Positions 30,730 to 40,641 of a stretch of 64,000 nt of DNA are shown one piece after another. Position numbers and translations under genes: made by a program. The stretch spans positions 124,001-188,000 of the forward strand of contig JARKIF010000024.1 of assembly GCA_029378245.1 (NCBI GenBank). Reading direction: 5' to 3'. Under the pieces are notes generated by a model. The model did not search any database, was not told the origin of the DNA, and saw nothing but the letters and a program-made list of their open reading frames with translations. The stretch's first letter is position 1; each line of letters begins with the position of its first letter. Source of the DNA: Roridomyces roridus. Its lineage: Eukaryota > Basidiomycota > Agaricomycetes > Agaricales > Mycenaceae.

Positions 30730-33700
30730 AGCTTCCGGTCGAACTCGCGATTCCACTCGCGTCCCGACTGCTTGAGCCCGTATATGGTCTTTATCAATCT
30801 CCAAACTCGACCGGTTCCATCTTCAAATCCTGGTGGCTGCCGCATATAAATTTCCTCCTTCAGCTCGCCGTTGAGGTAGGCTCCTCGAATATCCATCTGA
30901 ATGATCTCTAGGTCCTCCACGGCGGCAATGGCGAGTGCGGCGCGCATCGATTCAAGACGAACCACGGGCGCGAATGTCTCTGTGAAATCTATCCCGGGGA
31001 TTTGCGAACATCCGAGAGCAACAAGTCGGGCCTTGTACCGTGATACGCGGCCTCGCTCGTCGACCTTCTTGACGTAGGTCCATTTGCTTCCTATGGCCTG
31101 TCGTCCTGCGGGTAAATCCACGAGCTCGTACGTCCCCTTCTCCTTCATCATCTCTATCTCCTCATTCATCGCAGTCTTCCATTCCTCCTGCTCGCTCGAC
31201 TTCAATGCCTCGTTGTATGTGCGCGGCGTGTCGGCGGCTTCCAACGACGATTCTCCCAAAAGTGCGTACTCTGCTCTCTCTGTGGCCTCATCGTCCCTAT
31301 CCTCGGCGTCATCAGACGATGGGCGTGGCAGGCGGGTACTCGACGACCGTGCGTCGGGATTGCCTAACTTTCGATAGTCGGTGTCCCTGACTGCGCGTGA
31401 TGTACGTCTGGGCTGATCATTTGTTGTAGGAGTTTGCGATGGAACTGCATTCACCGGGGGTATGCTCGATAACTGCGACGGTGTCTGCGCATGCGGCTGC
31501 GACGAATTGGTCTGCACACGCTGCTGCGATTCTGTCTGCGTTGATGGCTCCCCTCCGTGCGCTGTCGGCTGGTGGTGCGCTTCCATGAGTGCGGGTTGTG
31601 CAGCGGTATTCGTGGGCGATTGCATGCTCGGCATTCCCAGCTCCCCCTCGAGCGGCACATCGACCAGGGTCTGAGAGCTCGGCTGCACCCATACGACGTT
31701 CCGTGACTCGCGAATTGTGCGGTTCTTGGCGTCATAATATTTGACAATGTCTGGATGGTCTCCGAATCCCACGAATATGAATTTCTCCGCCTTCTCATGA
31801 TCTCCCCCTAGCTTCGACAGTTTCTGGACTGGCTCGCGCTTGACCCACACCTCACATCCAAATTCCCGAAGGTGCGAGACACTGGGCTTTTTACGCGTCC
31901 AAGCCTCCTCCGGCGTCTTCCCTTGGAGCGCGCGCGTCGGTGAGCGGTTTCGGATGTATGCGGCATACTCGACTGCTGCCTCCCAAAGGAATGCCGGTAA
32001 ATTCCTCGCAATCATCATCGCGCGCGCCAACTCGATCATCGTCCGATTGAATCTCTCGGCGACGCCGTTTGATGCATGTGCGTATGGTGCGGGATTCTGG
32101 AGTGTGATCCCGCGCTGTTTCAGCCACGATTTCACCTCCGTGCTGGTGAGTTCCTTGGCATTGTCCACTCGGATGATTTTGGGTGTGTATCCATACTGAC
32201 GTTCAACCCAGGCAACATAGTCCTTGATTCTCCCGAAGGCCTGGTCACGGCTCTTCAAGAAATCGGGCTTGCACCTGCGAGTCGCGTCGTCTGTGAACAA
32301 GATGGCGTATCGTGATTTCTTCAACGATTCAACCCGTGCGGGACCCCAAATGTCGCTGTGTGTCAGCTCCCCCGGGTCCTCGCTACGGTTCTGCGCCTCT
32401 TGCGGATATGGCTTTGTCGTCATCTTGGCTTTGACACAAGCCTCGCATTGAGTAAGTGGCGGGGATTTCTCGTCAACTGTAAGACCGTTGACTAAGTGCT
32501 CCCTCGCAAGCTTTTCTAACCCACTCTTGGACAGATGTCCCATCCGGCGGTGCCAGGCATCCCACGTCTGGTTGCTCGCCTCCTCGGCGGCGTGTGCGCT
32601 TTCTCGCACCTCTTGTTGCACCTGCTTCCGGGCTCGTGCGGCCATGGGATACAGATGTCCAGTCTTGTTCCCTTTGGCCACCACTTGACCGTCGGTGCGT
32701 CGCACGAATTCTACCTTGCCGTGACTGAATTTGGCTTCGAAGCCCGCATCGTCAAGTCGGCTAATGGATAGCAAACTGTGCGCGCATGTTGGTGCATAAA
32801 GCACTTCCGACAGTCGGTGCGTAATAATCTTCCCATCGACGTTGCAGTCTAACAGGACAGATCCACGTCCCTGAGCGTGCAGGGGTGTTTCGCCAACGCC
32901 TTCGACGGGTACGTTCATCGCTCGCAAATCTGTGAAAACTGAACGGTCGTTGCAGATGTGGGAGGTGGTGCCAGAGTCGGCGAGCCAGGAATAAAGGGGA
33001 ACATTGTTGCATTTGGCAGCGTACGCGGTTTCGACAAAGTCGGTGCCTACGTCGTCAGCCTTGTTAGCTTTCTCCTTCCCTCGACGCCCTGGACCCTTTC
33101 CTGCCTTCCCTCCACCCTTCGACCAACAATCGGCGGCGATGTGGCCCATCTTGTGGCAGTTGTAACACTCCACCTTCTTCTTCCCTCCGCCGTTCTGCTC
33201 TGCTCGCCCGTACATCGCCGTGGTGCCATCACCATTCTTCTCTTGCTTGCGACGATATTCTTCAAGAACAAGTGATATGAACTCGTGCGACGTGATGGTG
33301 GGCGCGTTGCTCGATGCGCCAAGATACGCGGACGTGAAATTATCCCAGGATTCGGGAAGCGAGCTGATGATGAGCGTCAAGAAATCCTCGTCAGTGACGA
33401 GGTTGCCTAGAATCGCAAGCTCCTCCTGTATCCTGCGCATTTCGGTGATGTGCTCTGCTATATCTGTGGCGTCATCGGCAATCTGGCGGTACAAACGGCG
33501 GCGTAACGACAAGATTCCCAATTTCCCGCCTCTCTCCTTCACCTGCTTTAGCTGCTTCCACATCTCGGCAGCAGTCTTGGCGCCCGCGATGTGGACCATC
33601 TGCGAGTCGCTCAAGGTGAGCTCGATTTGTGTCTGCGCCTTTCCGTCTAACTCCTCCCAGCGCTCAATCTGCTTTCGCTCATCTGTAGTTGGTTTGTCTG

Positions 33701-33872
33701 GGTCGGCGGCGACGGGTTTCCCGGTGGTGCCCTCAATGATCTTCAAGAACGCGCGCTCGCGAAATATGGCGGTAATGCGGCGCTTCCACGGGACCCAGTT
33801 GGTATCGTTTAGCTGCTCGATCCGAAACAACGACGATGGCGTCGAGTCGGCGCTGTGGGTAGTAGTCGACAT
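30445..33872 (-). pseudogene. Copia element 2 Gag-Pol, 5' portion truncated by PLE
   Basis: One open frame from ATG 33872 (MSTTTHSADSTPSSLFRIEQ), about 1,140 codons before the PLE junction. Order: UBN2-like Gag, zinc knuckle CYNCHKMGHIAADC, protease LADSGTTSHIC, integrase HHCC (WHRRMGHLSKSG ... CEACVKAKM), DDE core (HSDIWGP, FTDDATRRC, VDNAKELTS, NGVAERFNRTM), linker, RT (GSKWTYVKKVDERGRVSRYK, ESMRAALAIAAVEDLEIIQM, WVDDLLIMSSS). The frame runs a short way into antisense PLE sequence. Gag, protease and integrase look intact. Confidence 0.9.
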
Positions 33873-33942
33873 AGTTGTGTGTATGTTGGGTGAGGCAATG
33901 GAGACGATTTAAATTGTGCTGTGTGTGCTATTCAGATTTAGG

Positions 33943-33956
33943 CGGGGCCCATAACC
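33943..33956 (-). other. Primer-binding site of copia element 2
   Basis: GGTTATGGGCCCCG on the minus strand directly after the 5' LTR; the same 14 bases serve elements 1 and 3. Confidence 0.75.
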
Positions 33957-34287
33957 TGTAGTGAAATGTGGGGGGAAAAGAATGAATTGCTCGAATTACA
34001 GCTGGCCTTATATACTCCCCGAGAACAATGGGGCAAACAAACTACAACTAAAGCTGGAGTCAGAACGAGCCTGACTCCCTCTGGCTTCTCTTGACTCCTT
34101 CCCTGACTCGGACAATAAGGCTTCCACTTCGAACAATAACCACGGTGCTTCCGACGCGTTGAGTCGACGCGTATCCAAGAAACCGGCTCCGCGCCGTCAC
34201 TGGTTGAATCCTGTCAACCCGACACCAACACGTTCCCTCGGCCTTGTTCTCCTCGGCCTCGTGGCTCCGACGGGCTGAATCCCAACA
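33957..34287 (-). repeat. 5' LTR of copia element 2
   Basis: 331 bp, differing from 25705-26035 at two positions by eye (CCACGG/CCATGG and CCCGAC/CCCCAC). Confidence 0.95.
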
Positions 34288-34621
34288 CATCGAAACCGGG
34301 ATTTGTCACATTCTCGTTCGACTCGGGCGCCTGCCATGTGGCGCCTCCAACTCAACTGCTTTCCCACAACATGACAAGTACATGGGATGCGATTACTCAC
34401 TGCGCACGGGATTCCAACAACCCGCTGTGTCTAAACCCGCATTTTGCGTACCAAATTTAGATGAAAGCCATCGACCTTGAGGATGCACAGCGTAATAGGA
34501 AGAGCGCGGGGTTTGGTTCGAGTCAGGCTACACAACCAGTCGAGGCTGAGTGGGTAAAGAAAAGGTGATTTGGAGAGGGATGAATTCGGATTGAAGAGCA
34601 GAATATGTACGACATTCATTC

Positions 34622-34909
34622 AGACTTGTGTACCGGATTAAATTCCTCGATCTGAACGAATATGAGAATGATTCAAGGAAGCAAGAAGTCACGCACAATC
34701 TTCCAATCAATACATTCGTCGAACTTACTCATTTGAGCTCGAACCGTGAGATTTGATGGGTCACGGAGCCGGAGTGAAACAAGCAACGGCAAATGGTCCA
34801 TCATCAATGACGTCGACGTAACCCGCCCCGGCTTGCAACTAGCATTCCCGGCAACATGGCAACGGTCCCATTCAACACCATGCGTCTCCCCCGCCTCAAG
34901 AAGGTCCAT
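34622..34909 (-). pseudogene. 3' relic of an F-box/LRR gene
   Basis: The end of this frame, SKFDECIDWKIVRDFLLP, matches the end of the F-box pseudogene at 16,613 (FEEFIDAKIVRGFLLP). The downstream noncoding bases also match (TAAATTCCTCGATCTGAA at both sites). Only the last exon and its 3' flank remain. The rest of 34,311-35,176 holds no other recognised gene. Confidence 0.6.
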
Positions 34910-35176
34910 GCTGCAGAAAGAGCCGAGTCAAGAAAGCAAGAGAGTCAAGAGTCTTCGTCACCACTGGCCGTCTCTGCATTCTTCTGGCTGAGATTACTCA
35001 TCGCCTGCGCTTTTTTTCAGCAGTAGTCTCCCACCAAGTCTTCCCTCGGAGCCTTTCCGTCCCTACTCTCCCGATCGCGATGTTCTCGTCAGCTCGTATC
35101 ACAAACCGCAATGGGTCCGCTCCGTCCCGAGTGTATCCGAAGACATCAAAAGGCGCCCTGATCATGCATTCCCAGC

Positions 35177-36966
35177 ATGGCCCCCGACAATACCGACAAG
35201 TCTGAAGCGTCTGGCGCTCTTGTATTGCCGTACAGTGCGTTCACGACACGCGATAAATGGCTCATCATCGGCTTGATCGCCTTCGGCGCACTCTTGAGGT
35301 ATGCTGCCGTTCCTTCTTCGGGGCCTGGTCTAACGAATTTAGTCCGCTTTCGGCCAACATCTACTTCCCTGCAATACCCACACTCGCCACGGCGTTCCAC
35401 AAGTCTGTCGAGCTCATCAACTTGACGGTGTGTTCACCGGCTTCTCATAATTCTCCTCCAAACAATTACCAGGTCACATTGAATATGGTCTTCCAAGGAA
35501 TCTGTACGCATCTATTCTCTACTCCTGTATACGAGGCTCACATGATTACCCAGCACCGATGTTCTGGGGGACGCTTTCAGATACCTTCGGTCGACGACAC
35601 ATCTTTATCATGTGTCTCCTCGTGCTCTCGCTGTCCTGTGTGGGCCTCGCATTGACGCCGACGCGCGCCTACTGGCTCCTTCTATTTCTTCGATGCTTCC
35701 AAGCTGCGGGATCAGCAAGTACCGTCGCTTTATCTGCTGGGATCGTGGGGGATATTGCGACGCGGGCTGAACGGGGCGGGTTTTACGGATTCGTCAGCAT
35801 TGGGCCGATGGTATGCTCTACCCTCATTTCAGACGTGCCTTCTAACAGAGTGTAGTTGGGTCCCGCAATCGGCCCTGTTCTTGGCGGCGTCCTTGCAGAT
35901 AAACTGGGATGGAGGTGCGTCCCAATCACACGCCGTTTCTCGATACTGATATGGTTGTACATAGAGCAATATTCTGGTTTCTCTGCATCTTCTCCACGGT
36001 CTGCATGATCGTCATGATCCTCTTCCTGCCTGAGACGCTCCGCGCCATCGTCGGCAACGGCACTATCCGGGCACCACGCATCTACCTCCCCGTCATCCCC
36101 ATCATCGGACGCAGCGCGTGGAAGAGCACGAGCTCCCCTGCCAAGCCAACGACAGCAAGAAAATTCCAAAACCCCTTCCGCATCCTCCTTCATCTGGATA
36201 TTGCCCTCCTCCTCCTTATCTGCGCCGTCGTCTACGCCGTGTTTTACGGCGTCACTGCCAGCATATCGACCATCTTCCACGCGGCGTATCCTCACCTCAA
36301 CGAGACCGAACTCGGGCTTTGTTTCCTGAGCGTGGGTAGCGGGATGGTCGTCGGCTCGGTTCTGACGGGACGAGTGTTAGATTGGGAGTATCGTCGCATG
36401 AAGAAGCGACACGACGGGGAGGAAGATGATGAATCGTTTCCCATTGAGATGGTATGCCCATTCTTACTCGATTATTCTTCTGACAAAGGAGATGCCAGGC
36501 CCGCCTCCGCCTCATGCCAGCGCTCATCTTAACCTTCTGCGCCAGCTGTATAGCCTACGGATGGTGCATCGACCGCAAAACGTCTCTGGCCGCACCGCTC
36601 ATATTCCTCGTCCTCGTCGGCATCGTCTCGATAGCGATCATGAACATGATCCAAACCCTCATGATCGACTTGCTGCCGACGCAGGGGAGCGCGGTTACCG
36701 CTTGCGTGCGTGCATCTTATCTCCTCCTCATCTATTCGACATGCTTATCCACGCACGTTCAGAACAACCTCACCCGATGTGCCACCGGCGCCGCGCTCGT
36801 CTCGGCTATACAGCCCCTCCTCGACGCGTTGGGTCCTGGGTGGGGGTACGTCCTGCTCGGAGGGATCAGTGCGCTTATGGCGCCTGTGGTGTATGTCGTT
36901 ATCTGGGTGGGACCGAGGTGTAGGGCGGGGAGAGTCAGGAAGGTGTTGAGTGCGCGGGAGAGGTAG
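35177..36966 (+). CDS. MFS transporter, DHA1 drug:H+ antiporter type
   Basis: Eight exons: 35177-35298, 35343-35427, 35473-35503, 35554-35810, 35856-35914, 35965-36451, 36499-36705 and 36763-36966. All introns are 44-57 nt and in phase, giving 483 aa. It has the expected 12-helix layout: FTTRDKWLIIGLIAFGALL (TM1), SANIYFPAIPTLATAF, then GTLSDTFGRRHIF, which is motif A between TM2 and TM3, LLFLRCFQAAGSAST with SAGIVGDIATRAERG, and GPAIGPVLGGVLADKLGWR, the motif C region. A long hydrophilic loop sits between TM6 and TM7, as in yeast Qdr/Dtr-type exporters. The substrate is unknown; polyamine, drug or metabolite export is the usual role. Confidence 0.9.
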
Positions 36967-37211
36967 AAGTTCTGGGATTTCATACTGGGGCAGCTGTCGG
37001 GCGGCAACTTCTTTGCGCATATCTGATCTTCCTTCTGCACCTGATCTTTCACTCGTTGGTTTAAAATCTTGCTAAGATCATGTTCGAAGGCAAAGGATTC
37101 AGTTCCGACGTCCGCCCAGGTCAGTCTTGTCTCTCTGCGTCTGTGACTTTTCGACACTCAGACACCAGCCGCAAGCCATTCTCGTCGCCCTCTGGGTACT
37201 ACACCAGGCAA

Positions 37212-37283
37212 CCGGATGTGGTGCGCACGCCCCTCCTCAGTGCTTCATCTAAGTGCCTCCGGGTTCGACTCCCGGCGTGCGCA
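37212..37283 (+). repeat. tRNA-like sequence, degenerate
   Basis: 72 nt ending in a perfect T arm (CCGGG TTCGACT CCCGG). The 5' end CCGGATGTGGTGC is shared with the tRNA-like copies at 38,710 and 39,176. The acceptor pairs at five of seven positions and the anticodon arm is not convincing. Probably a tRNA pseudogene or the head of a SINE. Confidence 0.45.
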
Positions 37284-37530
37284 TTCATCTGCCGTGAGTT
37301 TCCACTTATTTTATTGCTCGCAATTCGAAGGAGAAATGTGAAACAAGTGGTTACATGACCGACTGCGTATCCACCGAGATCACGCAAAAGGGTAAAATCA
37401 TCTGCAACTCGAAATCTGGACTGGTTTGCTGCCAAAATTCCATGTAAGTACGTTTAGGAAGACGACAGATCAAATAGTAAGGGAGTCGAAACCAGATGAA
37501 CAGACAAGTCAAGCCGAACCCTCCGCGCAG

Positions 37531-38493
37531 TCAAATCGAGATCTTCACTTCAACTTCCTCCCTGCCACCATACAGCGTCTCCACATCCGTAACCCAATTG
37601 AACAAGCAGCTCCCACAAAGACTCGTCACGCCGAACGGGTTGAGCTCCAAGAGTTGCACCTCATTCGTGTCTGGGTGAATATAGACGTCGAAAACGAACC
37701 CCTCGCTCTCCAACTTGTCCTTCATCCCAATCTGCACGGCATGCGTCTTGATATTGCCGTGGATACGCTCGATCCCCTCGAGCAGATGTGTGAGTTGCGC
37801 TTCGAGTTCCTCGCGTGGCAGGTCTGCGAGAATGCTCCGCCGATGCCAGCTATACTGACTCACAGCCGTCACTCGTCCCTCCCTCGTTTTCAGCTGGCTC
37901 CGAGGCGCACAGAACACGCGATACTCCCTCCGTGTATCCATACTCGTGTCCCAGGGCACAAAGTGCACGCGCGGTGGAAAGGGCGAAGACTGAGCAAGTG
38001 CATCGGTGAGACCATTTGACGCACGGTGCGAGGTGGCTAGCTGATGCACGACCTGCGAGGCAGAGGTGAGTGCGCCGCTGAAGAACGGCGAGTCTTTGGG
38101 TGACGCAGAGTCGAGGCGTGCAAAGTAGCCTTCCACGGGCCCGGGGAAGAGGTGGTCGAAGGGTGAAGGCTCCAGGAGGTCTTCTCTGTGTGATTCAGAG
38201 AGGCGGCCGTTGAGCATCGCGACAGGCGATGCCTCTAGTAGCGTCCGTGCGTATATCGGAGTCAGGACGACGGTGTGGACGGTAGAGGTGGGGAGTCCGC
38301 GGAGTCGGGTGATGAGAGGCATCCATGGCCCATAGAGTGTCGGGTTGGGGTCGGGCTTTGCCGTGGGGATACCAAGGGAGGCGAAGGAGGGTGGGATGTC
38401 AGACCCGTCGGATATCCATGTTTCATTGAACAGGTGGTCTTTGAGCTCAATGCTCTTGTCGACTGCGGCACTCGAGATTATGGTGAGTTGCAT
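37531..38493 (-). CDS. CDC123/D123-like ATP-grasp protein
   Basis: Single-exon gene, 320 aa, ATG at 38493. Family marks are YFARLDSASPKDSPFF (compare RLNWSAPKDA-type motifs), RREYRVFC followed by VTAVSQYSWHRR, FVFDVYIHPDTNEVQLLELN, and NPFG followed by LFNWV near the C-terminus. In the D123 family these acidic and Asn residues form the ATP- and Mg-binding site. Cdc123 helps assemble eIF2. This shorter protein with a divergent N-terminus (MQLTIISSAAVDKSIELK) may be a paralogue of the housekeeping gene, so its exact role is open. Confidence 0.75.
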   Translation of the reverse strand: MQLTIISSAAVDKSIELKDHLFNETWISDGSDIPPSFASLGIPTAKPDPNPTLYGPWMPLITRLRGLPTSTVHTVVLTPIYARTLLEASPVAMLNGRLSESHREDLLEPSPFDHLFPGPVEGYFARLDSASPKDSPFFSGALTSASQVVHQLATSHRASNGLTDALAQSSPFPPRVHFVPWDTSMDTRREYRVFCAPRSQLKTREGRVTAVSQYSWHRRSILADLPREELEAQLTHLLEGIERIHGNIKTHAVQIGMKDKLESEGFVFDVYIHPDTNEVQLLELNPFGVTSLCGSCLFNWVTDVETLYGGREEVEVKISI

Positions 38494-38709
38494 CTTGGGG
38501 GCAGGATGGATTCCGGGAGAGGGAGAGCCGAAACGACCTATCTCGGGAGGATGAGTCAGGGGTTCCGGAATCTCGGGTCCGAAACCCGGGTACGGATCAC
38601 TCGGCGCATCAGCTCAGGTTGATTGGTCGTTTCGTGACTTGTTGTTTTGATTTTTTCTTGTCAGTAATTTTTGGATTTCGCTGGGCAGTATGCTGCAAAT
38701 TTCAACCCA

Positions 38710-39088
38710 CCGGATGTGGTGTACGGCGCACGCCCTTCCTCAGTGCTGTGCTTCATTCGCGCTGAGCAAGGGAATGTAAGGATCACCTTCGGCGCTCCGG
38801 CAATCACATCATTCTGGGGCTGTGCATCCGGTGCCGAATACTGCGGCACCGCGGCACACAGCAGTTTCTGACTCCTCTCCTGACTCCTTCCGACTCACTC
38901 TCTATAGTATAAATAGGACTCTTTAGTAGTCAGTAGATAGCATTCTGAACAACATAGATTTATCGACTCAATCTCGTGTCTACAACTAAATCTTCAACAC
39001 TCGGAATCTCTGTGTCTACGACTTCTTCTCTAAGCACTCCGTAGCCTCACAGGGAAGTACATACCGGGTTCGACGCCCGGCATCCGCG
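38710..39088 (+). repeat. tRNA-like gene split by a solo LTR
   Basis: Without the LTR and one copy of its TSD the sequence is 97 nt. The acceptor CCGGATG/CATCCGC pairs at six of seven positions, the D stem is GTG/CAC with a GG-containing loop, CCCTT/AAGGG could be the anticodon stem with an intron-like insert, and the T arm is CCGGG TTCGACG CCCGG. U33 cannot be placed, so the anticodon is not assigned. Best preserved of the three related copies. Confidence 0.5.
38775..39051 (+). mobile_element. Solo LTR (copia-like), 277 bp
   Basis: Begins TGTAAGGATCACC, ends GTAGCCTCACA, with an AGTATAAATAGG TATA box near 38,907 and a perfect 5-bp duplication GGGAA on each side (38770-38774, 39052-39056). 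No internal region remains, so it is a recombination footprint of a full element. Orientation is taken from the TATA box. Confidence 0.8.
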
Positions 39089-39175
39089 ATGAATTCGGTC
39101 CAGTCTGACTGTGTATTTTTCTTGAGCTTGCTGAACTGTCCGTCACGTTATCCAGGTCTATATGGTGTCAAACGA

Positions 39176-39266
39176 CCGGATGTGGTGCACGGCGCACGGC
39201 CTCGTCAGTTCTTGCTTGCCCTGCCTAGGGAAAGGGGAAGCCCGGGTTCGACTCCCGGCTTCCGCA
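39176..39266 (+). repeat. tRNA-like sequence, third copy
   Basis: 91 nt from CCGGATGTGGTGCACGG to the T arm CCGGG TTCGACT CCCGG and CTTCCGCA. Same family as the copies at 37,212 and 38,710; the middle is longer, as if holding an intron. Confidence 0.45.
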
Positions 39267-39387
39267 TAAGGGCAGGTACTTGTATTTCATTGCCAGAAGG
39301 AAATGAGCGATTCATTATTGAAAGAACGACCGATTCTCTCAACATTCGCGGGAGTCCGGACACTTTGCTGGACCTCACCTAACTACT

Positions 39388-39511
39388 GGGGATACCGGCG
39401 TCGCTGATTTGCAGCTCGCTGAGCTACGGTATACATAGCTGTTAGCCTGTTACCGTATACTATGCGATGGACGTCACTAGTCACGTCTGGGTTCGACTCC
39501 CAATGTCCCCG
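39388..39511 (+). repeat. tRNA-like sequence with palindromic insert
   Basis: 5' GGGGATA pairs with 3' TGTCCCC; T arm CTGGG TTCGACT CCCAA. The centre contains an inverted repeat (ACGGTATAC ... GTATACTATG). Different acceptor from the CCGGATG family, so a separate tRNA ancestor. Confidence 0.4.
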
Positions 39512-40641
39512 TGGTCGAGATTCAACGTGTTTTTTTCCCCTTCCCTTCGCGTAGCCACGGATGTGAAAGCACCCTGGTGGAACTTGCGCGCTACATTGCT
39601 CCAAGCTTTCGACCGGTACCACCTGTCTTCATCGCATCAACATTTCTTCCATCACTCAACCAGACACAAAGAGCTCGAGCAAGTGAATGAGCCACGCTGG
39701 TTGCCCAAGTCGAGCCCTGAGTCCCCGGTTCAATTCCTGGTATTCACATGACAATGCTGGTTTGAAATTTTTCGTGGTCTGAACACCGGCTCAAAAATCT
39801 CCGTGTCTCTCGCCACTTGACAGCATGCAAGGACTAGTCACTGCGTTCCGAGGTGCCGTCGACCAACGTTGGGCGACATGTGTTGACGGGTTGCGGACCT
39901 TAGCCGACCCCTGGAAACCAATGTGCGGACATCAAAAATAGCACAGCATTGCCGACATGTGCCGACTAGTCTGCAGCCGTGTGCTGACTTGGCGTCCACA
40001 CCTCGTCCACACACCTCCGCCCCTCTGTGCCCCTCTCGCCCACGCCGTTGCCCGAACTCCATGCACCCACTTCTGACAAGTGTCCTCTCTCGACACGGCG
40101 ACGCTGGCAATGACCCACGCCTTATCGCCGCTATCTCGCCACTCATTCTCACCACTATAAGTAGAATCGTCGATATCAAGATTTGGTCTCCCGAAGGGCG
40201 CTGGCGACGAGCATTGGCTCGTGAGTTGAAGGCATGATGAGATTGTAAAGGTCAATAGCAATATTGTAGTCCATTGTAGTGCAATTGTAGTGCCAATGTG
40301 GACAAAATCGTTGTCGGCCCGGCACCAGTCAATCCTACGTCACGTCAGCCAGCCATCAAGACCATCTCGATGACAGAGTAAACTCACTTGGGCCAGCTTG
40401 CGGCGAACGAAACAGTGCGGGGGGCAGCCCAAAGGGGTCCATCCACGTCGGCAGAGGTTGGCGTACATGTGCGTCCGTGTGTGTGTGCGGAGCTGTGCGG
40501 ACTGATGTCCGCCCAACCCTGTGCTGACAGACCTTCGGAACGCAGTGACTTACAGGATTTCAACCCCATCTTACACTGCTGAAATCAAAGAAAATAAATA
40601 CATCCATCCTATACAAAACGAAAAAAGTCCATACCATCCAA
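39512..40641. other. Intergenic stretch, no recognised gene
   Basis: A further B-box-like GGTTCAATTCC lies at about 39,727. A TATA-like ACTATAAGTAG near 40,155 and TGTTGACGGG near 39,881 could belong to another LTR, but no second end or TSD was found. No coding sequence is recognised. Confidence 0.4.

Larger units (their letters stand above)
25705..34287 (-). mobile_element. Ty1/copia retrotransposon, element 2, carrying a nested PLE
   Basis: Minus-strand element with 331-bp LTRs (two differences by eye), a 5-bp target duplication CATCG (25700-25704, 34288-34292), the same tRNA-iMet-type primer-binding site as element 1, and a purine tract next to the 3' LTR. The internal region encodes one long Gag-Pol frame, interrupted in RT by a Penelope-like element on the opposite strand at 27,102-30,444. 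A separate one-base frameshift near 26,633 breaks the RNase H-side frame. LTR divergence suggests a fairly young insertion. Confidence 0.95.
25422..34310. repeat. Possible older solo LTR, split by copia element 2
   Basis: TGTAACGGATATATTATTG begins at 25,422. A TATA-like GTATATAAAC occurs near 25,580. After the copia-2 insertion (25,705-34,287 with TSD CATCG) the sequence resumes and reaches TTTGTCACA at 34,310. The flanks TCCTC / TTCTC match at four of five bases. Length without the insertion is about 300 bp. The end points are tentative. Confidence 0.35.

Noticed and set aside
39838..40380. Possible additional LTR with TATA-like motif
   Set aside because: No matching second copy, no target duplication and no clear TG...CA ends.
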